Assembly: GCA_023374045.1 (NCBI GenBank)
Contig: JAIOTZ010000145.1
Coordinates: 17,809-81,808, forward strand
Direction of reading: 5' to 3'
DNA: 64,000 bases
Origin: Limonium bicolor
Taxonomy: Eukaryota; Streptophyta; Magnoliopsida; Caryophyllales; Plumbaginaceae
Shown: one piece after another, positions 10,501-21,803 of the stretch
Layout of the letters: every line of letters starts with the position of its first letter
How positions within the stretch are numbered: the stretch's first letter is position 1
The notes under the pieces: model-generated
Database searches by the model: none
What the model was told of the DNA's origin: nothing
The model's input: only the letters and a program-made list of their open reading frames with translations
Made by a program: the position numbers and the translations under genes

Positions 10501-12792
10501 AATTGGCGCCGTTGCCGGGGACTTGGAATTAGTCCAAGTCCTAAATTCGGTAATACGCCCTATTCTTTATTCGTTTTTTTTTTCCTTGATTTATTGATTA
10601 AATTTGTACATATTTTAGTTCGGTTGAATATGCCGGGTGCCAAGCCGGATATTTAGTACCCGGCACATTCAACATTTTTCCTTTAATTCTGTTGTTTTTG
10701 TTCGCTAAGTTGAGTATGCCGTGCAACAGGCCGGATAAAACACGTCCGGCATCATGGAAAAAGTCTTAAGCCGGACGGGATTCATCCGGCGCAATCCGGC
10801 ATTTAATCTCAACTTTTATTTTTGCATTTTTTTTCCTTTTTCGAATCTTTGATTTATCTATAATATTCCTTTCCTTTTCTTTTTTTTTTCAAGTTTGAAC
10901 ACGCCGGGTAATATGCCGGGTAAATCCAACCCGGCATTAGTGGAGGAAGTCCACTGCCGGATACGCAATGCTCGGCACCATGTCCGGCACGTTCATGATT
11001 TTTTTATTTTATTTATTTTTCGTTAAGTGTTAAAGTTCTTTATAAATTCTCTTTGTTTTCTTTACTCCCTCATAATACTCCTTCGTTGATCCTCTTATTT
11101 TGCTTTCGTATTGATTAGGCCGGGCTTGGCGCCGGGTAAATATAACCCGGCATGTATGGAGGAAGTCCAATGCCGGGTAGCCTACACCCGGCATGATGCC
11201 CGACATTTGTTTTTTTTTTTGCTTTGTAAATTTTATTATTTACCTTGTCTTTATTTTTAGGACCAATTTTTTTAATTATTATTAGTTTAAATTCTTTTAT
11301 GTATTTAATATTATTATTTTTTTTATTATTATTATTTATTATTACAAAATTATATTGTTTGTGTGTTACTCCTCCAAAGAAAATCAGGTGAATGCACTTC
11401 AAGCACACTCCCTACACAAATAATCAAATACCGCAGGCGAATGGCAATAACCTTCCCTCCTTAGCAGGCGAATGTGGAAAATTGCACGACCACACGCCCA
11501 ATGCTCCGAATTGCCAGATTTTATACCACCTGAGGAAGCGGAACTTGCAAAAACATCGATCATTCGCATGGAGCATAGGTCGATGCAGTTGCAAATACAA
11601 CAACTTTTGCTCAACTATGACCACTTGGTCACTCCCGTCTCCAACACTAAATTGATCGACAGGAGTAGGCGAGATCGATCTTCGTTTCTATCGAGATCTC
11701 TAATCACTTGCCAAGTAGCCTAAAAGGCTAAGTGTAGGGCGGTTCCTCCTCATGCATTTTCACCTCAGGGGAGTTCCCTCTATCTTTATTTTTTTTATTG
11801 ATTTTTCTTTGTCTTCTCTCTTTATTTTGTTCCTTTTCGGTCTTTTCAAGTTTCTTAACAAAAAAAAACACACATTTTCTTTTTGAACACTGGGGACAGT
11901 GTTCCTGCCAAGTGTAGGGCAGGGTCCCCCTTAAAAAATATATTTTATTTTTAAATTTATATATTTTATAGAAATAAATCACTAGTACATTTGATATAAT
12001 AATTTTAGAGTTTTATCGATGTTTTACTAAACTTTTTGCATGTTTTGATTAAGATGAGATTAGGAATGACTAAAAGCTTGTTCTCTCAAGAGGTAAGCTC
12101 TCTAATGACTTATAGATTCCTGTTTTAACTCTTTGATTCTTTTTGTTTATCATGAGTACATGATCTTTCTCCTAATTCTTCCTTTATGTATTTCTGGGTA
12201 TTTATTTCTTTTCTTTTCAAATTGTGAAAAATCTTTTGGGTGAAAATCTTAAAAAGGGTTTTGTGCAAAAGAAGAAGAAAAAGAAAAAAGAAAGAAAAAA
12301 TCTTCTTCCAAAGGAAAAGCATTATATTCCTTGAGGTTGCAAAGATGCCTCAGAATAAAAGCAAGAAACAAGAGTTTTTCCTTTTATTTTTCTCCTAAAT
12401 TCCCCGTTCTTCAATGTAAAAAAATTCATGGTTGATTCAGAAACCCTTGCAAAATAGGGCTGAATAATAAAAACCATTGATGAGAGTCTTGGCCACATTC
12501 AGAAACTCTTGAAAAATAGAGCTGAATGATGGAAACCGGAAAAAGGAGAGATTACAAAAATCCCTTATGCAAAATAGCCCAAAAGTTTTTGATCGATTTT
12601 GAAGATCTTTTTATACCCATTAGTATGTTTTGATAGAATAAGGTAGAGTACGTGATACTTATGAATTAGAGTCATATAGTTGGAAATATTTATCTACATT
12701 TCATTCTAGAGTTTATCTGTTTTGTGCATAAGTAATTAGTCCTTTCTAATCTTGTTTTGCTCGAGGACTAGCAAAAGGTAAGTGTAGGGCCT
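10501..12792 (+). other. LARD internal region 1 (non-coding)
   Basis: The region is 2.29 kb with only short reading frames. A short stretch near 11392-11720 (FIPPEEAELAKTSIIRMEHR in one frame) may be a gag relic but is not recognisable with confidence. AGTGTAGGG motifs near 11730, 11910 and 12781 and the inverted motif GAACACTGGGGACAGTGTTC near 11884 resemble the 3' region of autonomous Athila/Tat elements. The region ends in the motif before LTR 2. Confidence 0.8.
10504..10521 (+). other. Primer-binding site, tRNA-Asp type (unit 1)
   Basis: TGGCGCCGTTGCCGGGGA begins 3 nt after the LTR end and is complementary to the 3' end of plant tRNA-Asp, the usual primer for Athila-type elements. Confidence 0.88.
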
Positions 12793-14288
12793 TGATAAGC
12801 CGCAGACTTATCATATTTTATGCACTAGATTTAGTATTATATTTATATAAATAAAGTTATATTTATGTTATTTATGCTTATTATGTGTTAAAGTATAATA
12901 TTTGTACAGATTTATGTTTTTATGAGTTTTCTGTGCAAGGAATGATTTTCTAGGCAAAAGTTCAGTTGAAGCCGGACTCCATGCCGGGTAGTTTCTGCAC
13001 GGCATAAGCACAGAACAGAAAAGAGGCCTTGCCGGACCTAATGCCGGGTAGATTCCATCCGGCATAAGTAAAGAGTCACCATGGTTGACCAAGCGATAGC
13101 AGTTATTGACCGTTGGTGAAAAGGATGCTGTCGGGTGTGATGCCGGGTATATCCTACCCGGCATATGCACTGTTTCGCGCGGAATTGACGGTTTCGACCG
13201 TTAACAGTTGGGCGCATTTATCACGTGTGCCGGCTACTGGTGATCCGGCACGACGCCCGGCAACGACACATTTGATGCCTATAAATAGGCCGAGGAAGGC
13301 AACAATTGAACAGACTTCAACACCATATTATACTCCATTCATTACTCCATTTCTGCCCACATTCCAAGTGTTGGTGTCCAAGGCATTTCTACGGATCCAT
13401 CCACGAGAAGAAGAGAAGATCTTGTCAGGGTTGAGGCTATAACCAATCTCCTTCTCCCTCATGTATTTCTTCTTTATTTAAGTGGATGGTGAAGTAGAAA
13501 TCCTTGTTAGTTCTTGGTTAGGGATGAATTCCTTCGTGTAAACACTATGATTATCTCAATATAATTTCAAGCGTTCATTAAGATATTGGTTCTTATTGCA
13601 AGGGAATTAGTTGATCCCTCATTCCCTTTGTGCAAATCCTACTTGAGGAAGAAAAGCGCAAGAGTAGGATAGGTTAGACTAATCTTAGTGGTCTTTAATG
13701 TTTTCATCTATGACTTAGGGTTAACATAAAAGATTTCGAATTAACCCATCTTCCCCCATTTCCTTGTTCATTTCGTGGCATGATATATGCTCGATTTGTT
13801 AATAGGGATGAGTTTCTTGTTGTCAGACCCGAAGCAAGAGAATGGTTTTCACACACGAACGTGCCGGGTGCACTGCCGGGTCTCTAGTGTCCGGCACATT
13901 CAACGTCTTTGAATGTGCCATGCATCTGGTGTCCGGCAGGATGTCCGGCGCTTTTAAGTTGTTTGGTTAAGTTCGAGTTTTGAGATTCATTGCGTGATCA
14001 TATTATTGCTTGGTTGATGTAATCCCGAATCTAGGACAAATTATTAGTAAGTTAGTTTATTTTCTTAGTTTAGAATCAACCTTTACTTTTCCCCTCGTGT
14101 CTTAGAATAGGTATTACCGGATTAGGACTAATTTTCTATAAGTCCATTGGGTACGATACTCTCGGTCGTAATATATTTACACTATACTCCGACCGGGTTT
14201 TATTTTGCTACCCGTAGTAGAGTTGTAGGTTTAGTTATTATTTTATTCTTTTTATGTATATAGTTTTCCTACAATTTCTCGTTTAGCA
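12793..14288 (+). repeat. LARD LTR copy 2 (shared middle LTR)
   Basis: This has the same termini as copy 1. It is preceded by a polypurine-like tract and followed by a PBS, so it acts as 3' LTR for unit 1 and 5' LTR for unit 2. Confidence 0.92.
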
Positions 14289-16592
14289 AATTGGCGCCGT
14301 TGCCGGGGACTTAGAATTAGTCCAAGTCCTAAATTCGGTAATACGCCCTATTCTTTATTCGTTATTTTTTTTATTCCTTGATTTATTGATTTAAATTTGT
14401 ACATATTTTAGTTCGGTTGAATATGCCGGGTGCCAAGCCGGATATTTAGTACCCGGCACATTCAACATTTTTCCTTTAATTCTGTTGTTTTTGTTCGCTA
14501 AGTTGAGTATGCCGTGCAACAGGCCGGATAAAACACGTCCGGCATCATGGAAGAAGTCTTAAGCCGGACGGGATTCATCCGGCGCACAATCCGGCATTTA
14601 ATCTCAACTTTTATTTTTGCATTTTTTTTCCTTTTTCGAATCTTTGATTTATCTATAAATATTCCTTTCCTTTTTTTTTTTTTCAAGTTTGAACACGCCG
14701 GGTAATATGCCGGGTAAATCCAACCCGACATTAGTGGAGGAAGCCACTCGGATATGCAATGCTCGGCACCATGTCCGGCACGTTCAAGATTTTTTTATTT
14801 TATTTATTTTTCGCTAAGTGTTAAAGTTCTTTAAATTCTCTTTTTTCTTTACTCCCTTATAATACTCCCGATTCGTTGATCCTTATTTTTGCTTTCGTAT
14901 TGATTAGGCCGGGCTTGGCGCCGGGTAAATATAACCCGGCATGTATGGAAGAAGTCCAATGTCGGGTAGCCTACACCCGGCATGATGCCCGACATTTGTT
15001 TTTTTTTGCTTTGCAAATTTTATTATTTACCTTGTCTTTATTTTTAGGACCAATTTTTTAATTATTATTAGTTTAAATTCTTTTATGTATTAATATTATT
15101 ATTATTATTTTTATTATTATTATTTATTTATTACAAAACATTATATTGTTTGTGTGTTACTCCTCCAAAGAAAATCAGGTGAATGCACTTCAAGCACACT
15201 CCCTACACAAATAATCAAATACCGCAGGCGAATGGCAATAACCTTCCCTCCTTAGCAGGCGAATGTGGAAAATTGCACGACCACACGCCCAATGCTCCGA
15301 ATTGCCAGATTTTATACCACCCGAGGAAGCGGAACTTGCAGAAACATCGATCATTCGCATGGAGCATAGGTCGATGCAGTTGCAAATACAACAACTTTTT
15401 GCTCAACTATGACCACTTGGTCAACTCCCGTCTCCAACACTAAATTGATCGACAGGAGTAGGCGAGATCGATCTTCGTTTCTATCGAGATCTCTAATCAC
15501 TTGCCAAGTAGCCTAAAAGGCTAAGTGTAGGGCGGTTCCTCCTCATGCATTTTCACCTCAGGGGAGTTCCCTCTATCTTTATTTTTTATTTGATTTGTTC
15601 TTTGTCTTCTCTCTTTATTTTGTTCCTTTTCGGTCATTTCAAGTTTCTTAACAAAAAAAAACACACATTTTCTTTTTGAACACTGGGGACAGTGTTTCTG
15701 CCAAGTGTAGGGCAGGGTCCCCCTTAAAAAAATATATTTTATTTTTAAATTTATATATTTTATAGAAAATAAATCACTAGTACATTTGATATAATAAGTT
15801 TAGAGTTTTATCGATGTTTTACTAAACTTTTTGCATGTTTTTGATTAAGATGAGATTAGGAATGACTAAAAGCTTGTTCTCTCAAGAGGTAAGCTCTCTA
15901 ATGACTTATAGATTCCTGTTTTTAACTCTTTGATTCTTTTTGTTTATCATGAGTACATGATCTTTCTCCTAATTCTTTCCTTTATGTATTTCTGGGTATT
16001 TATTTCTTTTCTTTTCAAATTGTGAAAAATCTTTTGGGTGAAAATCTTAAAAAGGGTTTTTGTGCAAAAGAAGAAGAAAAAGAAAAAAAGAAAGAAAAAA
16101 ATCTTCTTCCAAAGGAAAAGCATTATATTCCTTGAGGTTGCAAAGATGCCTCAGAATAAAAGCAAGAAACGAGAGTTTTTCCTTTTATTTTTCTCCTAAA
16201 TTCCCCGTTCTTCAATGTAAAAAAATTCATGGTTGATTCAGAAACCCTTGCAAAATAGGGCTGAATAATAAAAACCATTGATGAGAGTCTTGGCCACATT
16301 CAGAAACTCTTGAAAAATAGAGCTGAATGATGGAAACCGGAAAAAGGAGAGATTATAAAAATCCCTTATGCAAAATAGCCCAAAAGTTTTGATCGATTTT
16401 GAAGATCTTTTTATACCCATTAGTATGTTTTGATAGAATAAGGTAGAGTAAGTGATACTTATGAATTAGAGTCATATAGTTGGAAATATTTATCTACATT
16501 TCATTCTAGAGTTTATCTGTTTTGTGCATAAGTAATTAGTCCTTTCTAATCTTGTTTTGCTCGAGGACTAGCAAAAGGTAAGTGTAGGGCCT
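14289..16592 (+). other. LARD internal region 2 with PBS at 14292-14309
   Basis: This is a near-identical copy of internal region 1, with the same PBS, hairpin words and AGTGTAGGG motifs, and differs by small indels. It has no pol coding. Confidence 0.9.
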
Positions 16593-18087
16593 TGATAAGC
16601 CGCAGACTTATCATATTTTATGCACTAGATTTAGTATTATATTTATCTAAATAAAGTTATATTTATGTAATTTATGCTTATTATGTGTTAAAGTATAATA
16701 TTTGTACAGATTTATGTTTTTATGAGTTTTCTGTGCAAGGAATGATTTTCTAGGCAAAAGTTCAGTTGAAGCCGGACTCCATGCCGGGTAGTTTCTGCAC
16801 GGCATAAGCACAGAACAGAAAAGAGGCCTTGCCGGACCTAATGCCGGGTAGATTCCATCCGGCATAAGTAAAGAGTCACCACGGTTGACCAAGCGATAGC
16901 AGTTATTGACAGTTGGTGAAAAGGATGCTGCCGGGTGTGATGCCGGGTATATCCTACCCGGCATATGCACTGTTTCGCGCGGAATTGACGGTTTCGACCG
17001 TTAACAGTTGGGCGCATTTATCACGTGTGCCGGCTACTGGTGATCCGGCACGACGCCCGGCAACGACACATTTGATGCCTATAAATAGGCCGAGGAAGGC
17101 AACAATTGAACAGACTTCAACACCATGTTATACTCCATTCATTACTCCATTTCCGCCCACATTCCAAGTGTTGGTGTCCAAGGCATTTCTACGGATCCAT
17201 ACACGAGAAGAAGAGAAGATCTTGTCAGGGTTGAGGCTATAACCAATCTCCTTCTCCCTCATGTATTTCTTCTTTATTTAAGTGGATGGTGAAGTAGAAA
17301 TCCTTGTTAGTTCTTGGTTAGGGATGAATTCCTTCGTGTAAAAACTATGATTATCTCAATATAATTTCAAGCGTTCATTAAGATATTGGTTCTTATTGCA
17401 AGGGAATTAGTTGATCCCTCATTCCCTTTGTGCAAATCCTACTTGAGGAAGAAAAGCCCAAGAGTAGGATAGGTTAGACTAATCTTAGTGGTCTTTAATG
17501 TTTTCATCTATGATTTAGGGTTAACATAAAAGATTTCAAATTAACCCATCTTCCCCCATTTCCTTGTTCATTCCGTGGCATGATATATGCTCGATTTGTT
17601 AATAGGGATGAGTTTCTTGTTGTCAGACCTGAAGCAAGAGAATGGTTTTCACACACGAACGTGCCGGGTGCACTGCCGGGTCTCTTGTGTCCGGCACATT
17701 CAACGTCTTTGAATGTGTCGTGCCTCTGGTGTCCGGCAGGATGTCCGGCACTTTCAAGTTGTTTGGTTAAGTTCGAGTTTTGAGATTCATTGCGTGATCA
17801 TATTATTGCTTGGTTGATGTAATCCCGAATCTAGGACAAATTATTAGTAAGTTAGTTTATTTTCTTAGTTTAGAATTAACCTTTACTTTTCCCCCCTTGT
17901 CTTAGAATAGGTATTACCGGATTAGGACTAATTTTCTATAAGTCCCTTGGGTACGATACTCTCGGTCGTAATATATTTACACTATACTCCGACCGGGTTT
18001 TATTTTGCTACCCGTAGTAGAGTTGTAGGTTTAGTTATTATTTTATTCTTTTATGTATATTGTTTTCCTACAATTTCTCGTTTAGCA
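16593..18087 (+). repeat. LARD LTR copy 3 (right end)
   Basis: It ends CGTTTAGCA at 18087 and is followed directly by the target duplication AAAGT and the interrupted integrase gene. No PBS follows, as expected for the outer 3' LTR. Confidence 0.93.
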
Positions 18088-18092
18088 AAAGT

Positions 18093-20769
18093 CTAAAGCA
18101 CATGCCCGAAGCATGTCCTCTAGTGTCTGGATGGTCCTTTCTGTATGACCATCGGTCTGAGGATGGAAGGCGGTACTCAGCTTCAATTCTGTACCCAGCG
18201 CTTCCCGTGTAGCTCTCCAATATCTCAAAAGAAATCTGGTGTCGCGGTCAGATACTATGGTCTTTGGGACTCCGTGATGTCTGATAATCTCCTTGTCGAA
18301 TAGCTCTGCGAGCTTCACTACCTTCCAGGTGTCCTTCATCGGTATGAATCTAGCAACCTTGGTAAGGCGATCGACTACAACCCAGATCATGTTGAGTCCT
18401 CCCCTAGCAGGTGAGAGTCCTACAACAAAATCCATGGAGATATCATGAAATTTCCACTCCGGAACTGGCATCGATTGTACCATTCCGCCCGGTCTACGAT
18501 GTTTAAATTTCACCTTCTGGAATGTTAAGCATCTCAATACATACTCTGTCACATCTGACTTCATTCCAGACCACCAGAAGTATCTCTTCATGTCTTTGTA
18601 CATCTTGGAGGCTCCTGGATGGACTGACAATGTGGAACTATGTGACTCTCGCAGGATGCGATCCCTTAGCTCAGCATTGCTTCGGGGGACGCATAGCCTG
18701 CCATTCATCCGAATCAGACCATCTTCATGCAACTTAAAATCATACTTCTTCTTCTCAAATGTACCATTCTCGATCTTTTGTCTGATTTCGGTTAGGTAAA
18801 GGTCGCTCAACTGAGCTTCTCGCACCTCGTCAACCAAGCTGGAAGAAGCGAGTAGCGAATGGAGTGAGTGTGCTCGACGGCTCAGGGCGTCGGCTACAAT
18901 GTTTGCCTTCCCTTCCTTATACTGTAGGTCGATGTCGTAGTCTGAGAGAAACTCCATCCACCTTCTCTGTCTCAAATTCAGTTCTTTCTGTGTGAATACA
19001 TACTGCAAGCTCTTGTGGTCGGAGTAGATGGTGATGCTTACCCCATAGAGATAGTGTCGTCATATCTTCAAGGCGAAGACAATGGCTCCTAACTCTAAGT
19101 CGTGTGTCGGGTAATTCTCCTCATGCTTTTTCAGCTGGCGGGAGGCATAAGCTACAACCTTGCCATGCTGCATGAGTACGCATCCCATTCCCTTGCTTGA
19201 TGCATCATAATACACCTCAAATCCCTCTGTGCCCTCTGGAAGAATAAGGATGGACGCTGAGGTCAATGAGTCCTTTAGGCTCTGAAACGATAATTCACAC
19301 TCATCTGTCCATACAAACGGTGCATCTTTCTTCATCAGTGTCGTCATGGGCTTAGCGACTTTCGAGAAGTCCTTGACAAATCTCCGGTAGTAACCAGCTA
19401 GACCAAGAAAGCTCCTAATGTCGGTAATAGTCTTGGGTCTAGGCCATGATCGTACAGCTTCAATCTTAGAAGAGTCAACTGAGATACCCGTGCTCGAGAT
19501 GACGTGACCAAGGAATGATACCTGGTCTAGCCAGAACTCGCATTTGGAGAACTTCGCATACAGTTGGTTCTCGCGCAGTGTCTCAAGCACTTTCCTCAAA
19601 TGAATTTCATGCTCTCCTGCTGATTTTGAGTATACAAGGATGTCGTCGATGAAGACAACAACCGAAGTGTCCAACTGCTCGCTGAATAGTCAATTCATGA
19701 GATCCATGAATTTTGCTGGTGCATTTGGGAAACCGAATGGCATTACGGTGAATTCGTAGTGGCCATATCTGGTACGGAATGCCATTTTCTCGATGTCTTG
19801 TTCTTTGATAGCAATCTGATGATACCCAGAACGGAGGTCAATCTTGGAGAAGACTGAGGCTCCTTTCAGCTGGTCGAATAGGTCGTCGATGCGTGGCAAT
19901 GGGTATTTATTCTTGACTGTAACCGCATTCAGCTCGCGGTAGTCAATGCAAAGTCGGAGACTACCGTCCTTCTTCTTCACAAAGAGGACCGGTGCTCCCC
20001 AGGGTGATACGCTCGGGCGTATGAACCCTTTGTCGAGTAGATCACGTAATTGCTCCTTCAGTTCTTTCATTTCAGCAGGTGCCATACTGTACGGTGCCCT
20101 AGCAATGGGACCGGTACCTGGCAAGAAGTCAATTTCATACTCTACCGCTCTCTGAGGTGGCATGCCGGGTAGCTCCTTAGGGAATACATCAGGGAATTCG
20201 GATACAATCGGTACATCATCACTGAACTCTGGATCTCTCTCCAGGTCTTGCACATAACATAAATAGACTTCTTTGCCCTTTCTGAGCTCCCGGTACATGG
20301 CCATGGCGGAGATGACTGTGGTCGAAGGCTCTCTTGGTCTCTGGCGGTAAGATACAGTAACCCCAGAAGGACTCTTGAGCAGCAATCGATGCTCGGCGCA
20401 GAGGATTCTACCCTTGTGCCGCTCCAACCAATTCATTCCGATGATCAAGTCGAATCCCAACCCATTGAACTCGATGAAGGAGATGGGAAACGCTTCGCCT
20501 TTGATTTCAATCGTGGCTGATTTGTAATACTTGGTGCACTGTACTCGCTCCTTCGATGGGAGAGTAACCAGAAAGTTCGGTAGCTCATCCGCATCTTGCT
20601 TCAACCTCTTCACAAAAGATGGTGATACGAAGGTGTGAGAGGCGCTGGAGTCGAATAACACATTGGCTTCAATGCCGTTCACTGGGAATGTTCCCGCCAA
20701 GATGGTGCCGCTTTTGCCGGCTTGTGCTTTGGTGAGGATACTCAGGTTACCTTCGGTACCGAGTCCAAC
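18093..20769 (-). pseudogene. A-minus pol: protease, reverse transcriptase, RNase H, integrase core
   Basis: Read on the minus strand from 20769 this is a retrotransposon pol. The aspartic protease ([11 protein letters not shown]) has an unusual DSS where DTG/DSG is normal. The reverse transcriptase shows [10 protein letters not shown] and [12 protein letters not shown], and RNase H shows [13 protein letters not shown] and [10 protein letters not shown]. The integrase has an H2C2-like zinc region, DFVVGLSPARGG, and SDRDTRF followed by FHPQTDGHTE. Stop codons interrupt it at 19692-19690 and 19062-19060 (the latter where Trp is expected), so it is dead. The integrase is cut at 18093 by the LARD insertion and resumes at 9017. 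Confidence 0.94.
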
Positions 20770-21803
20770 CTATTGAAGTCATAATTTCATAAGTATTGAT
20801 GGTGGACACAAGTGGAATTAAATCAACACTGCTCTTTATTGATAAACCAACCATCATACATACCGTGTCTCTAATACACGTTACTAATAGATTACATGAT
20901 ACTATGAATTTAATACTTCCTAAAGGTAAGGTTTAGGCGTCCTGGTTTCATGTGTGTGGCATTGATTATTGCCGGTGGTACCGTATTCAGCTTGATCTTG
21001 TTGATCTCGTGATACAACATCCTAGAGTTTCCACCCATGATTAGGACATCTCCTAATCTCAATACCAGTTTCTGTGCGAGGTCCACACGCTTCTGCTCGC
21101 TATACAAAAAGATGGTGTCATCACCAATGGACCAAGACACTACGGGCACTCCTTGTTCAAGAGATTCTGTTGTCTCGTCCTTGTCTTGGTGTAACCCAAG
21201 TCGTCCTTCTTTCTCATAGAAGTTGACGATACAAAGGTCCGCTTCAAGTGCGGGGATCGGATCATTTTCGCATCGTTGTGCAAGTTCTACTGCTTGTGTG
21301 ACAAGTGTCTAAAATTCTGGAGGTATTGTCGGTGGCGTCGTTCCGTCTTGTGTTCGTGTCTCTTGGTATGTCTTGGTATAAGGATTTCAGTCCTTTCCCA
21401 AGCACATCATTTTCAGCTTCATCTTCGCTCCACCGGGGAATTCGGGTGTATAAAATCCACCTTGACCCGTTCCTAGCTCGTTGCATCGTCGGATGATTGA
21501 GATTTGGGCTTCGGGTGTCAGGTATCCCCTTAATAAAATCATACCTGGGCGGATGACCTGACACTGCTCACTGGAGTAGTGGTAAGTGGTGCTGTCGGTT
21601 TCTTCTTGATTCGGTTTCGAAGGTATCGGATAACAGATACTAAAGCTTCCTATGGTCATAAATTGCATCTACGGTGAGTACTAGTTTCAACTATTTCATT
21701 TCATGCTCAATACACACTTCTATTCATTTACTCATGCATTCACTCAAACAGTTACTTCAATACTTAGTCATGCTTCTCAAGGATTAAAAGTTTAGATAAT
21801 TAC
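20770..21803 (-). other. Inferred intron between gag and pol, containing an AlkB-like sequence
   Basis: On the minus strand gag ends at CCCAG|GTAATT (21804/21803) and the pol-side frame begins after CAATAG (20770/20769). This gives a 1034-nt GT-AG interval. The junction phase is not perfectly in frame in this copy. Splicing is inferred from the boundary motifs and the lack of retroelement coding inside. Confidence 0.5.
20910..21668 (-). pseudogene. Captured AlkB-family 2OG-Fe(II) dioxygenase (ALKBH1-like), two stop codons
   Basis: A single minus-strand frame of 253 codons reads as a plant ALKBH1-type demethylase. Family members use iron and 2-oxoglutarate to remove methyl groups from nucleic acids. 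Visible features are VIRPGMILLRGYLT, GGFYTPEFPGGAK and KMMCLGK, then EADLCIVNFYEKEGRLGLHQ with the metal-binding HxD (HQD). Next come VVSWSIGDDTIFLY and GDVLIMGGNSRMLYHEI with the distal metal His, and finally RLNLTFRKY with the 2OG-binding Arg. Two stops, TGA at 21389-21387 (where family members have Trp) and TAG at 21311-21309, break it. It contains no introns, begins right after CACCGTAG, and has an AATAAA-like signal near 20832, which suggests capture from an mRNA. Confidence 0.88.

Larger units (their letters stand above)
9018..18087 (+). mobile_element. Non-autonomous Athila/Tat-like element in tandem (LTR-int-LTR-int-LTR)
   Basis: Three LTR copies (about 1.49 kb) alternate with two internal regions (about 2.3 kb). 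Only one pair of 5-bp target duplications, AAAGT at 9013-9017 and 18088-18092, flanks the whole array, so it entered the integrase gene as one locus. Each complete internal region starts with a tRNA-Asp-type PBS and ends in a polypurine-like AGTGTAGGGCC motif before the next LTR. Neither encodes pol, so the element is non-autonomous (LARD-like). The PBS and the GAACACTGGGGACAGTGTTC motif point to the Athila/Tat group. Excising it restores an uninterrupted integrase reading frame. Confidence 0.93.

Noticed and set aside
12868..13442. Frames of 100-109 codons in the LARD LTR, repeated in the other LTR copies
   Set aside because: They are read through GC-rich hairpin words (PGRIYPA-type repeats), occur on both strands and have no domain. 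They are shadows of the repeat.
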